In this document: in pieces, positions 8,892-18,177 of the stretch
Layout: each line of letters starts with the position of its first letter
Position numbering within the stretch: the stretch's first letter is position 1
Assembly (NCBI RefSeq): GCF_004153455.1
Contig: NZ_SDQE01000008.1
Location: forward strand, 119,218-183,217
Source of the DNA: Allopusillimonas ginsengisoli
Lineage (GTDB): Bacteria > Pseudomonadota > Gammaproteobacteria > Burkholderiales > Burkholderiaceae_B
Direction of reading: 5' to 3'
DNA length: 64,000 nt
Made by a program: the position numbers and the translations under genes
The notes under the pieces: model-generated
Databases searched by the model: none
Told to the model about the DNA's origin: nothing
What the model saw: the letters and a program-made list of their open reading frames with translations, nothing else

Positions 8892-9497
8892 TCAGCCGTC
8901 AATGACCAGGCGCGCGCTGATGCTGCGGCTGCTGTCGTCGCGATTCAATTGCACCAGGCCTGGCCCCTGGTCGTTGTAGCGCGACAAACGCACTCGCCAG
9001 CCGTCCTGGGTGAAGCCGGTAATCTGCCCCTGGCTGTTTTTTTCGAGATTGGACACCTGGCCGCCCTGCCCGGTGCGACCACGCAGCCAATCTCGCAGGC
9101 CGGAAACCGGCAGCGGGCTGCCCAGCGCCATTTCGACAAGGCCGTCTGCATCAGCGGCCTGCTCCGTGCTGCCATCGCTGCGCGTGACCACCGCCCTGGC
9201 GGGCGTGACATCGATCCGGGCCAGCGTGCTGCCCACGGGATTAGCCAGATCCAGCCGCAACCGCTTGCCCGAATCCAGCCAGGCGAAACCACCTTGCACG
9301 GCGTCGCGCTGGCCATTGGCATAACCAACATTGAGCGCAAAACGACCGGTGCGCTCGAAGGGCGCAGCCACAAGTGCCGGATCGCCCATGCCTTCGGTGC
9401 GGCTTATTTTTTGCGGTGTGGCACATCCTGCCAGCAATAGCGCGACCAGCGCTGCGCCTGTGGCCGACCGCCACACAATGGACAAACCTGACTTCAT
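8892..9497 (-). CDS. lolB: Outer-membrane lipoprotein insertion protein LolB
   Basis: The 201-residue lipoprotein receives lipoproteins from LolA and inserts them in the outer membrane. A signal peptide with lipobox LLAGC (lipidated Cys about residue 25) is clear. The mature part has the LolB pattern GRFALNV...QGGFAWLDSGKRLRLDLANPVGSTLARI and a closing SRYNDQGPGLVQLNRDDS. Its start overlaps the TPR gene stop (ATGA), so the two are translationally coupled, and ispE follows. Confidence 0.93.
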   Translation of the reverse strand: MKSGLSIVWRSATGAALVALLLAGCATPQKISRTEGMGDPALVAAPFERTGRFALNVGYANGQRDAVQGGFAWLDSGKRLRLDLANPVGSTLARIDVTPARAVVTRSDGSTEQAADADGLVEMALGSPLPVSGLRDWLRGRTGQGGQVSNLEKNSQGQITGFTQDGWRVRLSRYNDQGPGLVQLNRDDSSRSISARLVIDG

Positions 9498-11275
9498 TTG
9501 AGGCTCACTCCCAGTCGTTTCAGCGTCTTGACCAGCGTTTCGTTGTCAGGCTCCTGCTCATGCCCCTGGCGCCAGACGTCGACAGCCTCGTCGCGGCGAT
9601 CCGTTACCCACAGCACCTCGCCCAGATGCGCGGCCACGTCGGCCGACGGCATCTGCTTGTAAGAGCGCTCCAGATACTCGATGGCAGCCTCTAAATCGCC
9701 GGTGCGATACAAATACCAACCGACGCTATCCAGGATGTAAGGGTTGTCGGGGTCGAGATCCAGCGCACGCTCGAGCAGGTCCTGCGCCTCGTCGAGATTG
9801 CGGTTCTGGTCGGCGTAGGTGTAGCCCAGCGAGTTATAGGCATTGGCGTTATCGGGATCCAGCTCAATGACGCGTTTCATGAGCTTTTCGAATTCGTCCA
9901 TCCTGCCCTGCCGTTCGTACAGCATGGCCAGGTCGTACTTGATTTCGGTGGTGTCGGGGATGTCTTTGTCGGCCTGCAGCAGAATTTCTACCGCCCTGTC
10001 GGTGCGCCCTGCCTCGCGGTAAATGGAAGCGAGCGTGAGCGCCAGCACAGAGCGCTGGTGATCGTCCGAAGGACGCAATGTGTCTATCGTGGCCTGGGCT
10101 CGGCCCAGGTCGCCCAGCCTGGCCTGCAATACCGCCTTGTGCACCTGCGCCTGGAACTGCAAGGACGGATCATCGATCTTGTCCAGTTGCGCGATGGCGT
10201 CATGCGGCTTGTTCTGCTTTTCTGCGATCTGCACCAGCAACAACCTGGCATCGGACGAATCCGCCACCGCGCTGGTGGCATCATCGCGCAGCGATTGCCT
10301 GCGTTGCGTCTGCACAGAAATATATTCTTCGAGCAGCGCTTTGGCCTGATCGTAGCGCTGGGCCCGTATATTGACCTCGGCCTCGGTATAGAGCAGGTCG
10401 AAATCCTCGGGCGCGTTGTTGCGCATCTGCCCCACCAAGGCCAGCGCCCCATCGAAGTCGTTGCGTTCGACCAGGCGATTGACCAGTACCAGCGGCAGCT
10501 TGCGTGCTTCGGGGTGCTGCTGCAGATACTCGCGCGCGCCATCAATGGCCCGGTCGGGATCAACCTTCATGCCGTATTCGAGCACCCGCAGGGCAGCGGG
10601 CTCCATATCGGGGGCGAGCGCCAGCGCCTTGTCGGCCTCTTCCAAAGCGCGATAAGGGTCCGAAGCGGCCCAGGCGGCATCGGCCAGTGCCAGATGCGAT
10701 ACAGGCAAGGACAGCACCGAAGGATGCAGGGCTTTTTCGAGTACCTCGAGCGCGAGCTCCTTGTCAGGCATCTTGCCAACGATGGCAGAAGCCTGGGCAA
10801 TAGCCTGCTCCTTATCTTCCGCTTTGTCGATGCGCTCCCAGAGCGCGCCCGCCAGCCCTGTGGTTTCGCCGCTGGATGCCGCCAGTGCCAGTGAAGACGC
10901 GACGGCTTCGGGATCCTTGGGCGACAGCAACGCCCACTCGCGGGCGGCCCGCAGTGCCCGCGCCATGTTGCGATCAGCCATGGAAAACTGGAATGCGCGC
11001 TTGGCCAGCCGCGGATCGGAAGTTTCGGTGGCAAGCTGCAGCAATGTTTGCCCAGCCATGTCATAGTAGCCACGCGTAGCGCCGATCTCGGCCGACAGTA
11101 CCCGAAAGAGGATATCCGACGTAAGCGTGACGGCCGGCAATTCGCCGGCGCGCAAGCGGATGAGTTCTGTCTGCTCTACCTGCTTACCTTCTTCGGTCGC
11201 GGAATGCGCGAGGGCCGGCCAGCCGGAAAACATGGACACGCATAACGCAAACAGCAAGGGGGATGAACATTTCAT
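9494..11275 (-). CDS. Exported tetratricopeptide-repeat protein
   Basis: The 593-residue protein starts with a Sec signal peptide (MKCSSPLLFALCVSMFSGWPALA) and is otherwise almost entirely TPR-like helical repeats. The clearest copies lie near residues 430-560, for example LDPDNANAYNSLGYTYADQ and LDPDNPYILDSVGWYLYRTGDLEAAIEYLERSY. It is probably a periplasmic scaffold. It is commonly found upstream of lolB-ispE in betaproteobacteria, but no exact role is known to me. Overlap with lolB by four bases shows co-translation. Confidence 0.85.
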   Translation of the reverse strand: MKCSSPLLFALCVSMFSGWPALAHSATEEGKQVEQTELIRLRAGELPAVTLTSDILFRVLSAEIGATRGYYDMAGQTLLQLATETSDPRLAKRAFQFSMADRNMARALRAAREWALLSPKDPEAVASSLALAASSGETTGLAGALWERIDKAEDKEQAIAQASAIVGKMPDKELALEVLEKALHPSVLSLPVSHLALADAAWAASDPYRALEEADKALALAPDMEPAALRVLEYGMKVDPDRAIDGAREYLQQHPEARKLPLVLVNRLVERNDFDGALALVGQMRNNAPEDFDLLYTEAEVNIRAQRYDQAKALLEEYISVQTQRRQSLRDDATSAVADSSDARLLLVQIAEKQNKPHDAIAQLDKIDDPSLQFQAQVHKAVLQARLGDLGRAQATIDTLRPSDDHQRSVLALTLASIYREAGRTDRAVEILLQADKDIPDTTEIKYDLAMLYERQGRMDEFEKLMKRVIELDPDNANAYNSLGYTYADQNRNLDEAQDLLERALDLDPDNPYILDSVGWYLYRTGDLEAAIEYLERSYKQMPSADVAAHLGEVLWVTDRRDEAVDVWRQGHEQEPDNETLVKTLKRLGVSLK

Positions 11276-11360
11276 GCAGGTGAACCGTTGTCGCTGCGCC
11301 TGCCAGAGGCGTCAGGTGGCAAAATTACTAAGTCGGATTTAATGATCTTATCACCCCCTT

Positions 11361-12188
11361 ATGCCTGAACTGCCAGAAGTCGAAACCACACGTCGCGGAT
11401 TAGCGACGATTATGCCCGGCCACGCCCTCCAGTGTTTCGTGGTGCACGAACCCCGGCTGCGCTGGCCGGTGCCTGCCGATCTTCCCCAGAAAATCAACGG
11501 CCAGACCGTGCTCGCCTGCGAGCGCCGGGGCAAATATCTGCTCATCCGTTACGCCCACGGCACGCAAATCGTTCATTTAGGGATGTCAGGCTCTTTGCGC
11601 AGCGTGCCCTTGCACGCCCCGCTCCTCAAGCATGACCACGCGGAATGGATTTTTGACCACGCCTGTTTCCGCCTGCACGACCCGCGCCGCTTCGGCGCCA
11701 TCCTGTGGCACGACGCAGCCGATGGCCCCATAGAAAGCCATTTGCTGCTCGCCAGGCTGGGCATAGAGCCCTTCGACCCCGGCTTTACGCCGCAATACCT
11801 GCATGCACGCCTGCGTGGCAAGAGCCAGCCGATCAAGCAGGCGCTGCTGGCCGGTGACATTGTCGTGGGCGCGGGCAATATTTACGCGTCTGAAGCGCTT
11901 TTTCGCGCCCGTATCAACCCCAAGACCGCTGCCGGGAGATTATCCCTGGCCCGATGCGCCGCCCTGGTGACCGCGGTACAGCAAACACTGGCCCAGGCGC
12001 TGGAATCGGGCGGCAGCACCCTGCGCGACTATGTCGATGCAACCGGGCAGCCAGGCGCCTATTTTACGCTGCACGCCGCGGTATACGAGAAACAGGGCAA
12101 ACCTTGCCCCGTGTGTGCCGCCCCGATACGCCGCATCGTGCAGGGGCAGCGGGCGACTTACTACTGCCCGCAGTGCCAGAAGCGCTGA
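11361..12188 (+). CDS. mutM: Formamidopyrimidine-DNA glycosylase (Fpg)
   Basis: The 275-residue base-excision enzyme removes 8-oxoguanine and cuts the abasic site. The N-terminal catalytic PELPEVETTRRGL (Pro2, Glu3) is intact. RGKYLLI carries the conserved Lys near 57. VVGAGNIYASEALF is the helix-two-turn-helix. A C-terminal zinc finger CPVC...YYCPQCQK ends the protein. It is divergent from the TPR-lolB-ispE run. Confidence 0.98.
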   Translation: MPELPEVETTRRGLATIMPGHALQCFVVHEPRLRWPVPADLPQKINGQTVLACERRGKYLLIRYAHGTQIVHLGMSGSLRSVPLHAPLLKHDHAEWIFDHACFRLHDPRRFGAILWHDAADGPIESHLLLARLGIEPFDPGFTPQYLHARLRGKSQPIKQALLAGDIVVGAGNIYASEALFRARINPKTAAGRLSLARCAALVTAVQQTLAQALESGGSTLRDYVDATGQPGAYFTLHAAVYEKQGKPCPVCAAPIRRIVQGQRATYYCPQCQKR

Positions 12189-12310
12189 CCGGGGCGCTTT
12201 CCACCCGGATTCCTTGATGCACCGCCTGTACCGATGTGCAAGACCCCAGGCACTGACGTGCGATTCGCCCCCCGGCTTTTCATGCCAATGATTTGTTATT
12301 AACGAATCCG

Positions 12311-12339
12311 TTGCACATAAGCGAATATTCTACTATGAT
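12311..12339 (+). promoter_or_regulatory. Sigma70-like promoter of the homogentisate operon
   Basis: TTGCAC and TATGAT are separated by exactly 17 bases, 125 bases before the first operon gene. The leader 12340-12463 holds no other gene. Confidence 0.6.
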
Positions 12340-12463
12340 TTGAAGCATCGAACGTCCTGCCTACGCGTCGGCGCGTACCTGGGGCCACCCAGCGCCGCTT
12401 CGCTATGCGCTCGAACCCGCACGGCCACACTCGCCCCACTGTATCCAACGGAGACACCACACC

Positions 12464-13417
12464 ATGAGCAAACAATTTGCGTCACATGCAGACCTCGAAG
12501 ACAAAGTCGTTTCCTTCGACAAACTATCGGACAACGCCTATGCCTATACAGCCGAAGGCGATCCGAACACCGGTATCATCATCGGCGACGATGCAGTCAT
12601 GGTCATTGATACGCAGGCCACGCCAGTCATGGCACAGGATGTGATCCGGCGCGTCAAGGAAGTCACGGACAAACCCATCAAATACATCCTGCTGTCTCAC
12701 TATCACGCTGTACGCGTGCTGGGAGCATCGGCCTATAACGCTCAAGAAATCATCGCCAGCCGCGACACCTGGGATCTGATCGTCGAGCGCGGTGAACAGG
12801 ACAAGGCCAGCGAAATTGGCCGTTTCCCCCGGCTGTTTCGCAATGTCGAGTCCGTGCCGCCCGGCCTGACGTGGCCCACCATCACATTCGAGGGTCGGAT
12901 GACGGTCAATCTCGGCAACCTCGAGGTCCAGATCATGCAGATCGGCCGCGGCCACACCAAGGGCGACACCATCGCCTGGCTGCCCGAGCAGCGCGTGCTC
13001 TTTGCCGGTGATCTGGTCGAGTACCAGTCCACGCCCTATGCCGGCGATTGCTACTTTCGCGAATGGCCCCAGACGCTCGATCGCCTGGCCGGCTTCGGCG
13101 CCGAGAAAATGGTGCCGGGACGCGGCCCCGCACTGCAATCGGCGGAAAAAGTCCGCAAGGGCCTGGCAGGCACGCGCGCGTTCCTGACCGATCTTTATGC
13201 CTGCGTGAACAGTGGCGTTGCCGAAGGCAAGGACCTCAAGACCATTTACCGCGAAACCTACGACTTCATGAAACCACGCTATGCGGACTGGGTCATCTTT
13301 GACCACTGCATGCCCTTCGATGTCTCGCGTGCCTACGACGAGGCCACCGGCTACGACGATCCACGCATCTGGACGGCCGAGCGCGATATAGAAATGTGGA
13401 AACAGCTCGAAGGCTGA
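12464..13417 (+). CDS. MBL-fold protein with altered metal site, first gene of homogentisate operon
   Basis: The 317-residue protein has a metallo-beta-lactamase fold: a first strand block with MVIDTQAT, then SHYHAVRVLGAS (about residues 78-89), GRGHTKGDTIAWLP (about 165-178), FAGDLVEY and VPGRGP. The standard ligand motif HxHxDH is reduced to HYHAVR, and the usual VPGHG histidine is Arg (VPGRG). The first histidine pair, the later His and the bridging Asp remain. It may bind one metal or have lost hydrolase activity. It starts the five-gene operon with the flavoprotein hydroxylase, DUF2783, hmgA and fahA, so a role in aromatic catabolism is inferred. Confidence 0.8.
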   Translation: MSKQFASHADLEDKVVSFDKLSDNAYAYTAEGDPNTGIIIGDDAVMVIDTQATPVMAQDVIRRVKEVTDKPIKYILLSHYHAVRVLGASAYNAQEIIASRDTWDLIVERGEQDKASEIGRFPRLFRNVESVPPGLTWPTITFEGRMTVNLGNLEVQIMQIGRGHTKGDTIAWLPEQRVLFAGDLVEYQSTPYAGDCYFREWPQTLDRLAGFGAEKMVPGRGPALQSAEKVRKGLAGTRAFLTDLYACVNSGVAEGKDLKTIYRETYDFMKPRYADWVIFDHCMPFDVSRAYDEATGYDDPRIWTAERDIEMWKQLEG

Positions 13418-13435
13418 CGGCTGGAGGAACAGGCG

Positions 13436-15109
13436 GTGGGAGACATTGATTATCAAGGCCTGGAGTTCGAATATAGACCGCAAGCCATACACGGCAGCGA
13501 ACACCAGGCCATTACGATTGTAGGCGCCGGGCCAGTTGGACTGACCACGGCCCTGGACCTGGCCCAGCGCGGCATGAAGGTAGTGCTTATCGATGACGAC
13601 TACCGCCTGTCCACGGGTTCACGCGCCATTTGCTTTGCCAAGCGCACCCTGGACATCTGGGACAGGCTGGGCGTAGGCGAGCGCATGGTGAGCAAGGGCG
13701 TGTCGTGGAATGTGGGGCGTGTATTCTTCAGAGACGACGAAGTCTGGCGCTTTGATCTGCTGCCCGAGCAAGGGCATCGACGCCCGGCCTTCATCAACTT
13801 GCAGCAGTACTACTGCGAAGGCTTTCTTCACGAAGCAGCTGCGGCGCATCCCAATATCGAGTTACGCTGGAAGAACAAGGCAATTGGGATTGAACAGCAA
13901 GGCAGCCAGGTGAGGCTCACCGTCGACACCCCCGACGGGCCTTATACCCTGACGACAGACTGGCTGATTGCCTGCGATGGCGCGCGGTCGCCTTTGCGCA
14001 AACTGCTGGGCCAGGAAAGCCATGGCCGCATCTTCAAGGACCGCTTCCTGATCGCCGACGTTCGCATGCAAGCGGATTTTCCGACCGAACGATGGTTCTG
14101 GTTCGACCCACCCTTCCATCCCGGCCAGTCCGTGCTGCTGCACAGCCAGCCAGACAACGTCTGGCGCATCGACTTCCAGCTGGGCTGGGATGCCGATCCC
14201 ACGGAAGAGACCAAGCCTGAGCATGTCATACCCCGCATCCAGGCGCTTCTGGGCGCAGATACGAAGTTCGAGCTGGAATGGGTAAGCATCTATACCTTTG
14301 CTTGCGAACGCATGGACAAATTCCGCCACGGGAGGGTGATCTTTGCCGGTGATTCCGCTCATCGTGTCTCGCCCTTCGGGGCGCGCGGCGCGAACAGTGG
14401 CGTACAGGATGCCGACAATCTCGCCTGGAAGCTGGCGCTGGTCTGCCAGGGCCAAGCACCCGAAGCGCTGATTGACACCTATGCCGCCGAGCGGGAGCAG
14501 GCCGCCCAAGAGAACATTACACACTCCTCGCGCTCAACCGATTTCATCACGCCCAAAAGCGAGATCAGCCTGTTGTTCCGCAACACCGTGCTCAAGTTAT
14601 CCAAACAGCACGAATTTGCGCGCAAGCTGGTCAATAGCGGGCGTCTGTCGACGCCGACCGCCTATCGGCACTCCAGCCTGAACACACCCGATACCGACGA
14701 CTTCTCGCAAGCGCCCGCGCTGGGCGATGTCGCGCCAGACGGTCCCGTCACGGTTGATGACGAATTCAGATGGTGGCTGGGCGAACTCGACGGACATTTC
14801 GTGATTGCGCTGTTTTGCAACACGCGCATCCCGTCAGCGTCTGCCCTGGAGCAGCTCAAGGCCAGAGCGCAGGGCCCGCTGGGCGTCAAAATCATACTGG
14901 CCCTTTCTCCTGCCCTGGCCCCCAGGGCGCCGGCCGGCGTGCACTGCGTGATCGATCACCAGATGACACTGGCGCGCCGCTACGACGCGCGCGATGGCGC
15001 CTGTTACCTGATCCGGCCAGACCACCATATTGCCGCCCGCTGGCGCCAACTGGACATGGCCAGCATAGACAGCGCGCTGCAACGCGCCATCGGCAGAGAG
15101 GAGGACTAG
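13436..15109 (+). CDS. FAD-dependent aromatic hydroxylase, candidate 3-hydroxyphenylacetate 6-hydroxylase flavoprotein
   Basis: The 557-residue class A flavoprotein monooxygenase has the Rossmann GxGxxG (VGAGPVGLTTALDLA, about residues 28-42), the DG motif CDGARSPLRKLLG (about 182-194) and GDSAHRVSPFGARGANSGVQDADNLAWKL (about 305-333). A thioredoxin-like C-terminal domain follows. It starts at a GTG behind GGAGG. It is followed by a 77-residue DUF2783 gene and then hmgA. Pseudomonas putida U MhaA/MhaB, a flavoprotein plus a small coupling protein making homogentisate from 3-hydroxyphenylacetate, has this same size and arrangement, so I infer that role. A plain MhpA-like hydroxylase is the alternative. 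Confidence 0.8.
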   Translation: MGDIDYQGLEFEYRPQAIHGSEHQAITIVGAGPVGLTTALDLAQRGMKVVLIDDDYRLSTGSRAICFAKRTLDIWDRLGVGERMVSKGVSWNVGRVFFRDDEVWRFDLLPEQGHRRPAFINLQQYYCEGFLHEAAAAHPNIELRWKNKAIGIEQQGSQVRLTVDTPDGPYTLTTDWLIACDGARSPLRKLLGQESHGRIFKDRFLIADVRMQADFPTERWFWFDPPFHPGQSVLLHSQPDNVWRIDFQLGWDADPTEETKPEHVIPRIQALLGADTKFELEWVSIYTFACERMDKFRHGRVIFAGDSAHRVSPFGARGANSGVQDADNLAWKLALVCQGQAPEALIDTYAAEREQAAQENITHSSRSTDFITPKSEISLLFRNTVLKLSKQHEFARKLVNSGRLSTPTAYRHSSLNTPDTDDFSQAPALGDVAPDGPVTVDDEFRWWLGELDGHFVIALFCNTRIPSASALEQLKARAQGPLGVKIILALSPALAPRAPAGVHCVIDHQMTLARRYDARDGACYLIRPDHHIAARWRQLDMASIDSALQRAIGREED

Positions 15110-15111
15110 CC

Positions 15112-15345
15112 ATGCAGCGATTGAACACCCAACCCGCCTTCGATGCGCCCGATGATGTCTATGAACGGCTTATTGATGCGCACCGCGATCTCAGCACCGA
15201 ACAAAGCCATGCCATGAATGTGGCACTTGTCCTGCTGCTGGCCAACCACATTGGGGACATCGACGTGATCTCCCAGGCATTGAACTACGCACGCGCCACT
15301 GTTGACACAACAGACACCGCTACTTCACAGGAAAATCTGTCATGA
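15112..15345 (+). CDS. DUF2783 small protein, candidate coupling protein of the hydroxylase
   Basis: A 77-residue helical protein with the DUF2783 core: [20 protein letters not shown] then [20 protein letters not shown]. It begins 3 bases after the flavoprotein stop and its stop overlaps the hmgA start (ATGA), so the three are translationally coupled. It has no obvious catalytic residues. Size and position match the MhaB coupling protein of 3-hydroxyphenylacetate 6-hydroxylase; that link is inferred. Confidence 0.82.
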   Translation: MQRLNTQPAFDAPDDVYERLIDAHRDLSTEQSHAMNVALVLLLANHIGDIDVISQALNYARATVDTTDTATSQENLS

Positions 15346-16646
15346 CGACCGTACTCGAATATCAAACAGGTTTTGGCAACCAGTGCTCAACCGAGGCCTT
15401 GCCCGGTGCGCTGCCCATTGGCCGCAATTCGCCGCAAGTCTGCCCTTATGGCTTGTATGCGGAACAGCTGTCGGGCACGGCCTTTACCATGGTACGCGCG
15501 GAAAACCGCCGCTCCTGGCTGTACCGTATCCGCCCCTCGGCGCTCCAGGATGCGTTCAAGCCTTATGGGGGCGCCACGCAATGGAGCGGCGATTTCGGCA
15601 AGGCACCGGTCACGCCCAACCGCCTGCGCTGGAATGCACTGGAGATTCCGGCCGAGCCCACGGACTTCATCGACGGCGTGCATACCTGGGCAGGCAACGG
15701 CCACGCCGACGACCAGGTGGGCATCGCCATCAATCTGTACGCCATCAACCTGTCCATGACACGCCGTGTGTTTTACAACGCCGATGCAGAAATGCTTTTT
15801 GTGCCGGAACAGGGGCGGTTGCGCCTGGCCACGGAGTTGGGCCGAATGGACATCGAGCCCTGCGAAATCGCAGTCATCCCCCGTGGCGTACGCTTTCGCG
15901 TAGAACTGCTGGATCAGACCGCGCGCGGCTACCTGCTCGAGAACTACGGCTCGCCGCTGAGACCGCCCGAGCTCGGTCCGATCGGCTCCAACGGCCTGGC
16001 CAATGTTCGCGATTTCCAGATTCCCGTTGCCTGGTACGAAGAGGTGGACGAAGACGTCGACATGGTGGCCAAGTTTACGGGTGGCTTCTGGCACACCACC
16101 TTGAATCATTCTCCGCTGGATGTCGTGGCCTGGCACGGCAACAACGCGCCGTACAAGTACGATTTGCGCCGATTCAACGTGATCGGGTCGATCAGCTACG
16201 ATCACCCCGATCCCTGCCTGTTCACTGTGCTGACTTCGCCCTCCGACACACCCGGCGCCGCCAACGTGGACTTTGCGATTTTCCCGCCACGCATCCTGGC
16301 CATGGAAGACACCTTTCGGCCGCCGTGGTTCCACCGGAACTTTGCCAGCGAATTCATGGGGCTTATTCAGGGCGTATACGATGCCAAGGCCGAAGGTTTC
16401 GTGCCCGGCGGCGCCAGCCTGCACAACTGCATGAGCCCGCACGGCCCGGATGCCGAAACCTTCGAAAAGGCCACGGCGGCCGACACCGGGCAAGCCCATT
16501 ACATTCGCGATACCATGGCTTTTATGTTCGAAACGCGCAGAGTCATCCGACCCACACAGACGGCCATGGAGGCCCCCACACTGCAGCAGGGCTATGACCA
16601 GGTCTGGGCAGGGATACGCAAGCATTTCAACCCCGAAAAACGCTGA
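15342..16646 (+). CDS. hmgA: Homogentisate 1,2-dioxygenase
   Basis: The 434-residue non-haem iron enzyme opens the ring of homogentisate to maleylacetoacetate. The N-terminal [19 protein letters not shown] is the family signature. The iron site is visible as [14 protein letters not shown] (His about 331, Glu about 337) and [11 protein letters not shown] (final His about 367). [19 protein letters not shown] is also conserved. Length is normal. fahA follows after 49 bases. No maleylacetoacetate isomerase gene is seen here, so that step must be encoded elsewhere. Confidence 0.98.
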   Translation: MTTVLEYQTGFGNQCSTEALPGALPIGRNSPQVCPYGLYAEQLSGTAFTMVRAENRRSWLYRIRPSALQDAFKPYGGATQWSGDFGKAPVTPNRLRWNALEIPAEPTDFIDGVHTWAGNGHADDQVGIAINLYAINLSMTRRVFYNADAEMLFVPEQGRLRLATELGRMDIEPCEIAVIPRGVRFRVELLDQTARGYLLENYGSPLRPPELGPIGSNGLANVRDFQIPVAWYEEVDEDVDMVAKFTGGFWHTTLNHSPLDVVAWHGNNAPYKYDLRRFNVIGSISYDHPDPCLFTVLTSPSDTPGAANVDFAIFPPRILAMEDTFRPPWFHRNFASEFMGLIQGVYDAKAEGFVPGGASLHNCMSPHGPDAETFEKATAADTGQAHYIRDTMAFMFETRRVIRPTQTAMEAPTLQQGYDQVWAGIRKHFNPEKR

Positions 16647-16695
16647 GCGTCCAACCAGGCCGACACGCATTCTGGCTTCACCATAGGAATCTTAC

Positions 16696-18015
16696 ATGTC
16701 TTATCTGAACGAAACCCACGACCCGGCGCTACAGAGCTGGGTTGCTTCCGCCAATGTGGCAGACAACGGCTTTCCCATCCAGAACCTGCCATTCGGCGTG
16801 TTCCGCCGCACAGGTGGCGATGAAGCCTTCCGTCCAGGCGTTGCCATCGGCGACCAGATTCTTGATCTCGCCGCCCTCGCCGCGCTGCAACCCTGGACGG
16901 ATGCTGCGGGCGAAGCGTTGCAGGCCTGCGCCTCGGAGAAACTCAATGGCCTGATGGCACTGGGCCAGACGCACTGGTCCGCCTTGCGGCTGGCCCTGTC
17001 ACGCGCCCTGCGCACAGGCTCGACCATGCAATCGGCGCTTGAGCCGCTGCTTACCCCCATGTCGCAGGCACAGATGAGCGTGCCTGCGCACATCGGCGAC
17101 TACACCGATTTTTATATCTCCCTGAACCATGCCACGGCCGTGGGCAAGCAGTTCCGTCCCGATAACCCCCTGCTGCCCAACTACAAATGGGTGCCCATTG
17201 GCTACCATGGCCGTGCCTCCAGCATTGGCGTATCGGGCCAGCAGTTCCGGCGCCCGGTCGGCCAGACGCGCCCCCCCGAAGACGGTGCGCAGCCTGGTTT
17301 TGGCCCGTGTCAGCGTCTGGACTATGAATTCGAGCTGGGCATATTTGTTGGCAAAGGCAATCAACAGGGCGACCGCATCCCGGTGGACGAGAGCGAATCC
17401 CACGTGTTCGGTCTGTGCATTCTGAACGACTGGTCCGCGCGCGATCTTCAGGCGTGGGAATACCAGCCACTGGGGCCCTTTCTGGCCAAGAACTTCGCCA
17501 GCACCATCTCGCCCTGGATCGTCACGCTCGACGCCTTGGCGCCCTTCCGCGCAGCCTTTGAACGCGCGGCAACAGATCCCCAGCCCCTGCCCTATCTGCA
17601 AGCCAAAAACGCGGATTCCGCCGCCTTTGATATTGACCTGGAAACATTGCTGGCCACCGAGCGCTCCCGCGCCCAGGGAGTAGAACCCGCCGTGATCGCG
17701 CGCAGCAACTTCAAGGATGCCGCCTTCTGGAACGTAGGCCAGCTGATCGCCCACCACACGGTCAATGGCTGCAATCTGGCGGCCGGCGATTTGATGGGCA
17801 CGGGTACGCTGTCTGGCCGCGAAGCGGGGCAGGAAGGCTCGCTACTGGAAGCATGCCAGGGCGGCAAAAAACCGGTGGCACTGCCCTGGGGTGAAGAACG
17901 GACCTTTCTGGAGGATAACGACGAGGTCATCCTGCGCGCTCGCTGCAGCAAGCCAGGGTACCCCACGATCAGCCTGGGAGAATGCCGCGGCATGGTATTG
18001 CCCGCCAAGGGCTAG
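16696..18015 (+). CDS. fahA: Fumarylacetoacetase
   Basis: The 439-residue enzyme splits fumarylacetoacetate to fumarate and acetoacetate, the last step of homogentisate breakdown. The family active-site elements are present: DYTDFYISLNHATAVGKQF (about residues 135-153), PIGYHGRASSI, LDYEFELGIFVG, LNDWSARDLQAWEYQPLGPF and FAST. The N-terminal SH3-like domain (PIQNLPFGVFRR) is complete. It is the last gene of the operon and is followed by a strong hairpin. Confidence 0.98.
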   Translation: MSYLNETHDPALQSWVASANVADNGFPIQNLPFGVFRRTGGDEAFRPGVAIGDQILDLAALAALQPWTDAAGEALQACASEKLNGLMALGQTHWSALRLALSRALRTGSTMQSALEPLLTPMSQAQMSVPAHIGDYTDFYISLNHATAVGKQFRPDNPLLPNYKWVPIGYHGRASSIGVSGQQFRRPVGQTRPPEDGAQPGFGPCQRLDYEFELGIFVGKGNQQGDRIPVDESESHVFGLCILNDWSARDLQAWEYQPLGPFLAKNFASTISPWIVTLDALAPFRAAFERAATDPQPLPYLQAKNADSAAFDIDLETLLATERSRAQGVEPAVIARSNFKDAAFWNVGQLIAHHTVNGCNLAAGDLMGTGTLSGREAGQEGSLLEACQGGKKPVALPWGEERTFLEDNDEVILRARCSKPGYPTISLGECRGMVLPAKG

Positions 18016-18026
18016 CCTGACGCTCT

Positions 18027-18060
18027 ACCGATTCGGGGCGAGGTCCAGCCCCGAATCGGT
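18027..18060 (+). terminator. Strong hairpin after fahA, no T-tract
   Basis: A perfect 13-base stem ACCGATTCGGGGC / GCCCCGAATCGGT with an 8-base loop lies 12 bases after the fahA stop. No run of Ts follows, so it may act as an RNA 3'-end stabiliser or a weak terminator between the convergent transcripts. The stem core ACCGATTCGG recurs near 18090. Confidence 0.5.
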
Positions 18061-18177
18061 ATCCCAGACAACTGGCATGCCTCGCGGCATAACCGATTCG
18101 GCTTGCCACAACGCATGGCAGCGCAGGACCTGGAGGCCGTCATGCGCAGGCAACGGGCCCGACAGAATAAAGATCGG

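Noticed and set aside
15387..16670. 427-codon open frame antisense to hmgA
   Set aside because: It mirrors hmgA, has Arg/Gly/Val-rich shadow composition, no ribosome site and no known domain.
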